A DNA stretch of 17,862 nt from the NCBI GenBank assembly GCA_030613745.1, contig JAUWLK010000021.1:1-17862 (forward strand). The letters run 5' to 3'. The notes under the pieces were generated by a model. It saw only the letters and a program-made list of their open reading frames with translations, made no database searches and was not told where the DNA came from. Below, piece by piece: positions 15,063 to 17,862 of the stretch; the first letter of the stretch is position 1; the number at the start of each line of letters is the position of its first letter. Both the position numbers and the translations under genes were made by a program. This stretch comes from Flavobacteriaceae bacterium (lineage in GTDB: Bacteria > Bacteroidota > Bacteroidia > Flavobacteriales > Flavobacteriaceae).

Positions 15063-16829
15063 ATGACTTTTTTAAGAGAATTATTAGCGGTTATAGTAGG
15101 TGTATTTATCTCATTTTTTATCATGTTCATGGTTTTAATTGCTATTGGAACGGCTATGGGATCTGCATTTGGTGAAAAAGATCAAATTACAGTTAAAAAC
15201 AATTCTGTTTTGGTTTTAAAATTAAAAGAAGAAATAAAAGATTATGCGCCAAAAAGTGGAGATCCGTTTGATGAAATATTTGGTTTTGGAGATGAAGTAA
15301 TAGGATTAAATACAATAATTAATGCCATTGAAAATGCTAAATACGATGATAATATTTTAGGTATAAGTATTGAAGCTTTGCAATTAAATTCAGGTATTGC
15401 CCAAACACAAGCAATAAGAAATAAACTATTTGAATTTAAAGAATCAGGTAAATTTATTACTGCTTATGCAGATTTTTATGATCAAAAAAATTATTATTTA
15501 AGTTCGGTGGCTGATTCAATTTATGTTAATCCAGTTGGTGGAATAGATTTTAAAGGTTTGTTTGGGGAAATTTTATTTTTTAAAGATTTTCAAGATAAGT
15601 ATGGAGTTAAAATGGAAGTTATTCGTCATGGAAAATATAAAAGTGCTGTTGAACCATTTTTAGCAAATAAAATGAGTGATGCAAACAAAGAGCAAACACA
15701 GTCATTTTTAAATTCTATTTGGAGTGAACTAGTTATTGATATAAGTGAAAGTAGAAAAAAAACCAATCAAGAAATTAATCATATTGCAGATGAATTATTA
15801 GCTAGGACACCAGAACTGGCAGTTGAAAATAAAATGATTACCAACCAACTTTATAGAGATGAATATGAAAGTGTAATTAATACTTTGTCAAATTTTGACG
15901 AAAATAAAAAAATCAATACAGTAAGTTTAGTAGATTATATTAGTTCAGGTAAAGGAAGAATTAAATCGACTTCAAAAAATAGAATAGCTGTTATCTATGC
16001 GCAAGGAGAAATAAAATACGGAAAAGGTGATGAAAAATATATCGGTCAAGAATTAATAGTAAAAGCTCTTAAAAAAGCTGTAAAATCTGATAATGTTAAA
16101 GCTATTGTGTTGAGAGTTAATTCACCAGGAGGTAGTGCTTTGGCTTCTGATATTATTTGGCGAGAATTAGAATTGACAAAGAAAGAAAAACCTTTGGTTG
16201 TTTCTATGGGTGATTTGGCTGCTTCAGGAGGTTATTATATTGCTTGTAATGCTGATAAAATTGTTGCCGAGCCTACAACAATAACTGGGAGTATAGGGGT
16301 ATATGGGGCAATTCCGAATATAAGTGAATTTGCTGATAGAATTGGAATTAATGCTGAGCAAATAGGTACTAATAAACAGTCTGTTGGATATAGTATTTTT
16401 GAACCAATAACTGAAGAATTTTATAATGTGACCAAAGAAGGTGTTGAACTTGTTTACACTACTTTCGTGGATAAAGTTGCTGCTGGTAGAAATATGACCT
16501 TTGCTCAGGTAGATAGTATAGCACAAGGTAGAGTTTGGACCGGTAAAGAAGCAATTGAAAATGGCTTAGTAGATGAGCTTGGAAGTTTACAAGATGCTAT
16601 TGTTATTGCGGCTGATTTAGCAGGTATTGATGATTATAGAGTTAGAAACTATCCAGATTATAAAAAGGATTTTAAAGATCTTTTTAAAGGACCTTTTGCC
16701 AGTATAAAAGAATCTGTTTTAACAGAAGAATTGGGTAAAGAGAATTATAAAATCTATAAAAGAATCAAGCAGTTTTCAGACTTGAAAGGAATTCAGACCA
16801 GATTACCATTTTTATTGGAGATAAAATAA
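15063..16829 (+). CDS. sppA: Signal peptide peptidase SppA, 67K type
   Basis: SppA is a membrane-bound Ser/Lys protease that degrades signal peptides left in the membrane after export. The 588-residue length fits the long, duplicated (67K) form. An N-terminal membrane helix (about 8-33) anchors it, with the catalytic body outside the cytoplasmic membrane. The first half supplies the general base Lys193 in GKYKSAVEPF; the second half supplies the nucleophile Ser388 in MGDLAASGGYY. The spacing is close to the Lys209/Ser409 pair of the E. coli enzyme. Other conserved parts are VLRVNSPGGSALASD (349-363), TGSIGVYGAIP and GRVWTGKEAIENGLVDELG. It is monocistronic here, with a leader carrying a -7 element and a bidirectional terminator beyond its 3' end. 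Confidence 0.96.
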   Translation: MTFLRELLAVIVGVFISFFIMFMVLIAIGTAMGSAFGEKDQITVKNNSVLVLKLKEEIKDYAPKSGDPFDEIFGFGDEVIGLNTIINAIENAKYDDNILGISIEALQLNSGIAQTQAIRNKLFEFKESGKFITAYADFYDQKNYYLSSVADSIYVNPVGGIDFKGLFGEILFFKDFQDKYGVKMEVIRHGKYKSAVEPFLANKMSDANKEQTQSFLNSIWSELVIDISESRKKTNQEINHIADELLARTPELAVENKMITNQLYRDEYESVINTLSNFDENKKINTVSLVDYISSGKGRIKSTSKNRIAVIYAQGEIKYGKGDEKYIGQELIVKALKKAVKSDNVKAIVLRVNSPGGSALASDIIWRELELTKKEKPLVVSMGDLAASGGYYIACNADKIVAEPTTITGSIGVYGAIPNISEFADRIGINAEQIGTNKQSVGYSIFEPITEEFYNVTKEGVELVYTTFVDKVAAGRNMTFAQVDSIAQGRVWTGKEAIENGLVDELGSLQDAIVIAADLAGIDDYRVRNYPDYKKDFKDLFKGPFASIKESVLTEELGKENYKIYKRIKQFSDLKGIQTRLPFLLEIK

Positions 16830-16862
16830 TTTTAACAAAACTCTAACAATTACATTACTGTT

Positions 16863-16879
16863 TTGGCATTAAAATTGCA
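16863..16879 (+). promoter_or_regulatory. Sigma54-like -24/-12 element
   Basis: TTGGCA at 16863-16868 and TTGCA at 16875-16879 place GG (16865-16866) and GC (16877-16878) exactly 10 bases apart, as in the sigma54 consensus TTGGCACG-N4-TTGCA; only the CG after GGCA differs (TT). It lies after sppA and points at a short non-coding interval that ends in a terminator. No enhancer-binding site or rpoN gene is visible in the window. Confidence 0.4.
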
Positions 16880-16889
16880 AATTAATTAC

Positions 16890-16976
16890 AAGAAGCAAAA
16901 TTCTCCAAAATTTTGTTTTTATAGTGATTAATTTTGAGTTAGTAAGCTAAAAGCGCCCCACAATTGGGGTGCTTTT
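16890..16976 (+). ncRNA. Possible small RNA between sppA and folA
   Basis: If the sigma54-like element works, transcription would begin near 16890 and stop at the GC-rich hairpin ending at 16976, giving an RNA of roughly 87 bases. It would hold a 5' hairpin (CAAAATT 16896-16902 with AATTTTG 16909-16915, followed by TTTTT), a single-stranded AT-rich middle and the terminator stem. The same 5' hairpin plus T-run could instead be the terminator of sppA. The call is inferred only from the arrangement of sites. Confidence 0.25.
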
Positions 16977-16979
16977 TGA
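16949..16979. terminator. Bidirectional terminator between sppA and folA
   Basis: A 12-bp stem, AAAAGCGCCCCA (16949-16960) with TGGGGTGCTTTT (16965-16976), one G-T pair and a 4-base loop CAAT. The A-run on one side and T-run on the other make it work on both strands, as needed between convergent sppA and folA. Its GC-rich core stands out in this AT-rich DNA. Confidence 0.88.
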
Positions 16980-17003
16980 GTTTAAAATGAATTGTAAGAG
17001 ATA

Positions 17004-17486
17004 TTAAATGCGTTGGTATTTAACAAAACTATAATCATATTTATTTTTATCATCAGCTTTAAAATCTTCACTTGAAATCTCTTTCCATACTGTGTCATCT
17101 ATTTCTGGAAAAAAAACATCAGCATCAAATTCTTGATGTACAATGGTTAAATCTAAAACGTCGGCAATAGGCATAGCCTGTCTATAAATTTCAGCACCAC
17201 CTAAAATAAAAGGGTTTTCATCATCTTTTGCAGCTTTGATCGCTTTGTTCAATGAATCTACTACAATGCAGCCATCAGCAGTATATTTTTTATTTCTGGT
17301 AATAATTATGGTAGTTCTGTTAGGCAGTGGTTTACCTAGAGATTCAAAGGTTTTTCTTCCCATAATGACATGATGCCCTAAAGTGACTTTTTTAAAACGT
17401 TTTAAATCGGCTGGTAGATACCAAATCAATTGATTGTCTTTTCCTAAAGCGTTGTTTTTAGCAACAGCGGCAATTATAGTAACCAT
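17004..17486 (-). CDS. folA: Dihydrofolate reductase
   Basis: DHFR reduces dihydrofolate to tetrahydrofolate with NADPH, supplying one-carbon carriers for thymidylate and purine synthesis. The 160 residues are the standard chromosomal length. Motifs seen are IIAAVAKNNALGKDNQLIW (4-22, with the M20-type loop), WYLPADLKRFK (22-32, active-site Asp27, with Tyr where His is frequent), VIMGRKTFESLGKPLPNR (NADPH binding), ILGGAEIYRQAM (the GG pair before the second cofactor loop) and FFPEID near the C terminus. It starts with ATG at 17484-17486, 13 bases after the stop of the 2TM-protein gene, so they form an operon. With folK on the same strand about 2.3 kb upstream, two folate enzymes are close but separated by sppA. 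Confidence 0.97.
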   Translation of the reverse strand: MVTIIAAVAKNNALGKDNQLIWYLPADLKRFKKVTLGHHVIMGRKTFESLGKPLPNRTTIIITRNKKYTADGCIVVDSLNKAIKAAKDDENPFILGGAEIYRQAMPIADVLDLTIVHQEFDADVFFPEIDDTVWKEISSEDFKADDKNKYDYSFVKYQRI

Positions 17487-17499
17487 AAAAAATTAGTAT

Positions 17500-17862
17500 T
17501 TAAGAATTTGAATTCTCTTGAGGGTTAGATTCTATTTGTTTAAAAACATCTTTTTTCTCTAGTTTGCTTTCTAATTTTTCAACTTTTATTTGATGTTTTT
17601 CAATTAATTTTTCGGTTTGAATACGTTCCCATTCTTTACCAAAGAATCGATTTATAATAAAAACGTTAATAAAATGAATGATTAATAAAAATAACCAAGC
17701 AAAGATTGCCCAAACATACCAATCTAATTCTTCGTGAAAAAGGATTACTTTATTAAGAATAATAAAAAAAACAGAGCCAATTAAAAATAATATAAAATGA
17801 AAATACAAACTTTTTTTTTGCTTCGTTCGTTTTCTTGCTTTTTCGTATTGTTCGTGCTCTAA
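17500..17862 (-). CDS. 2TM-domain membrane protein (N-terminus outside window)
   Basis: This is a short membrane protein, with 120 residues visible. The frame is open through the right edge: the codons beyond 17808 read LEHEQYEKARKRTKQKKS, the usual start of the 2TM domain, and the codon at 17806-17808 is a Leu TTG inside the domain and not the start. Two membrane helices follow (about 20-40, FHFILFLIGSVFFIILNKV; and 51-71, WAIFAWLFLLIIHFINVFII) with DWYVW at the outer turn and NRFFGKEWER after helix 2, then a charged coiled-coil-like tail (IEKHQIKVEKLESKLEKKD). In Bacteroidota this domain often occurs alone or joined to histidine kinases or LytTR regulators; here it is a stand-alone protein before folA. 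Its role is unknown. Confidence 0.85.
   Translation of the reverse strand, partial: LEHEQYEKARKRTKQKKSLYFHFILFLIGSVFFIILNKVILFHEELDWYVWAIFAWLFLLIIHFINVFIINRFFGKEWERIQTEKLIEKHQIKVEKLESKLEKKDVFKQIESNPQENSNS

Noticed and set aside
16224..16526. Minus-strand frame of about 100 codons inside sppA
   Set aside because: It is antisense to the SppA catalytic half and shows no family resemblance; a shadow frame.
1..17862. Mobile element, defence island, secondary-metabolite cluster or toxin–antitoxin pair
   Set aside because: All gene-length intervals are assigned to core genes, and no transposase, nuclease, synthase or toxin motif was seen on either strand.

Overview
The window looks like a stretch of core chromosome from a gliding-type member of the Bacteroidota, almost certainly Flavobacteriia (Flavobacteriaceae-like). 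The evidence is the very AT-rich DNA, the gliding genes gldB and gldC, a DUF6089 outer-membrane-type protein beside uppS and bamA, an HPPK–deoxynucleoside kinase fusion, and start regions that carry TAnnTTTG (-7) elements, some with a TTG/TTTG (-33) element, instead of sigma70 boxes. I see no transposase, phage integrase, CRISPR array, tRNA or rRNA.

Layout. From 1 to 3652 a minus-strand cluster reads CBS-domain protein > nadK > DUF6089 protein > uppS > bamA; bamA runs off the left edge. A short divergent promoter region (3653-3766) separates it from pdxJ > alpha/beta hydrolase > small four-helix membrane protein (3767-5624, plus strand). Next come the proteostasis genes tig, clpP and clpX (5783-9209), with a hairpin terminator after tig and another after clpX. 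dnaG (9348-11351) converges on nadE (11348-12148, minus); their stop codons overlap. nadE is divergent from gldB > gldC (12258-13609), which converge on the folK–dNK fusion gene (13618-14748, minus). A 314-base gene-free region follows, then sppA (15063-16829). A GC-rich bidirectional terminator separates sppA from the minus-strand pair 2TM protein > folA (17004-17862); the 2TM gene runs off the right edge.

How the genes fit together. Three themes recur. The first is envelope biogenesis: UppS makes the lipid carrier, BamA inserts outer-membrane proteins, SppA cleaves residual signal peptides, and GldB/GldC serve gliding and type IX secretion. The second is cofactor supply: NadE and NadK for NAD(P), PdxJ for vitamin B6, HPPK and DHFR for folate. 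The third is protein folding and turnover (Tig, ClpP, ClpX). Nearly every gene is a recognisable housekeeping gene, and I do not see a new multi-gene system.

The points most worth a second look are within or between ordinary genes: a 10-residue (30-bp) tandem repeat between the signal peptide and POTRA domains of BamA; a DnaG primase that has lost all four zinc ligands; a sigma54-like -24/-12 element that would drive only a transcript of roughly 90 nt ending at the sppA/folA terminator; and a kinase fusion linking folate synthesis to deoxynucleoside salvage. Several obvious longest-frame starts are wrong (DUF6089, clpP, nadE, gldB); corrected starts are given.
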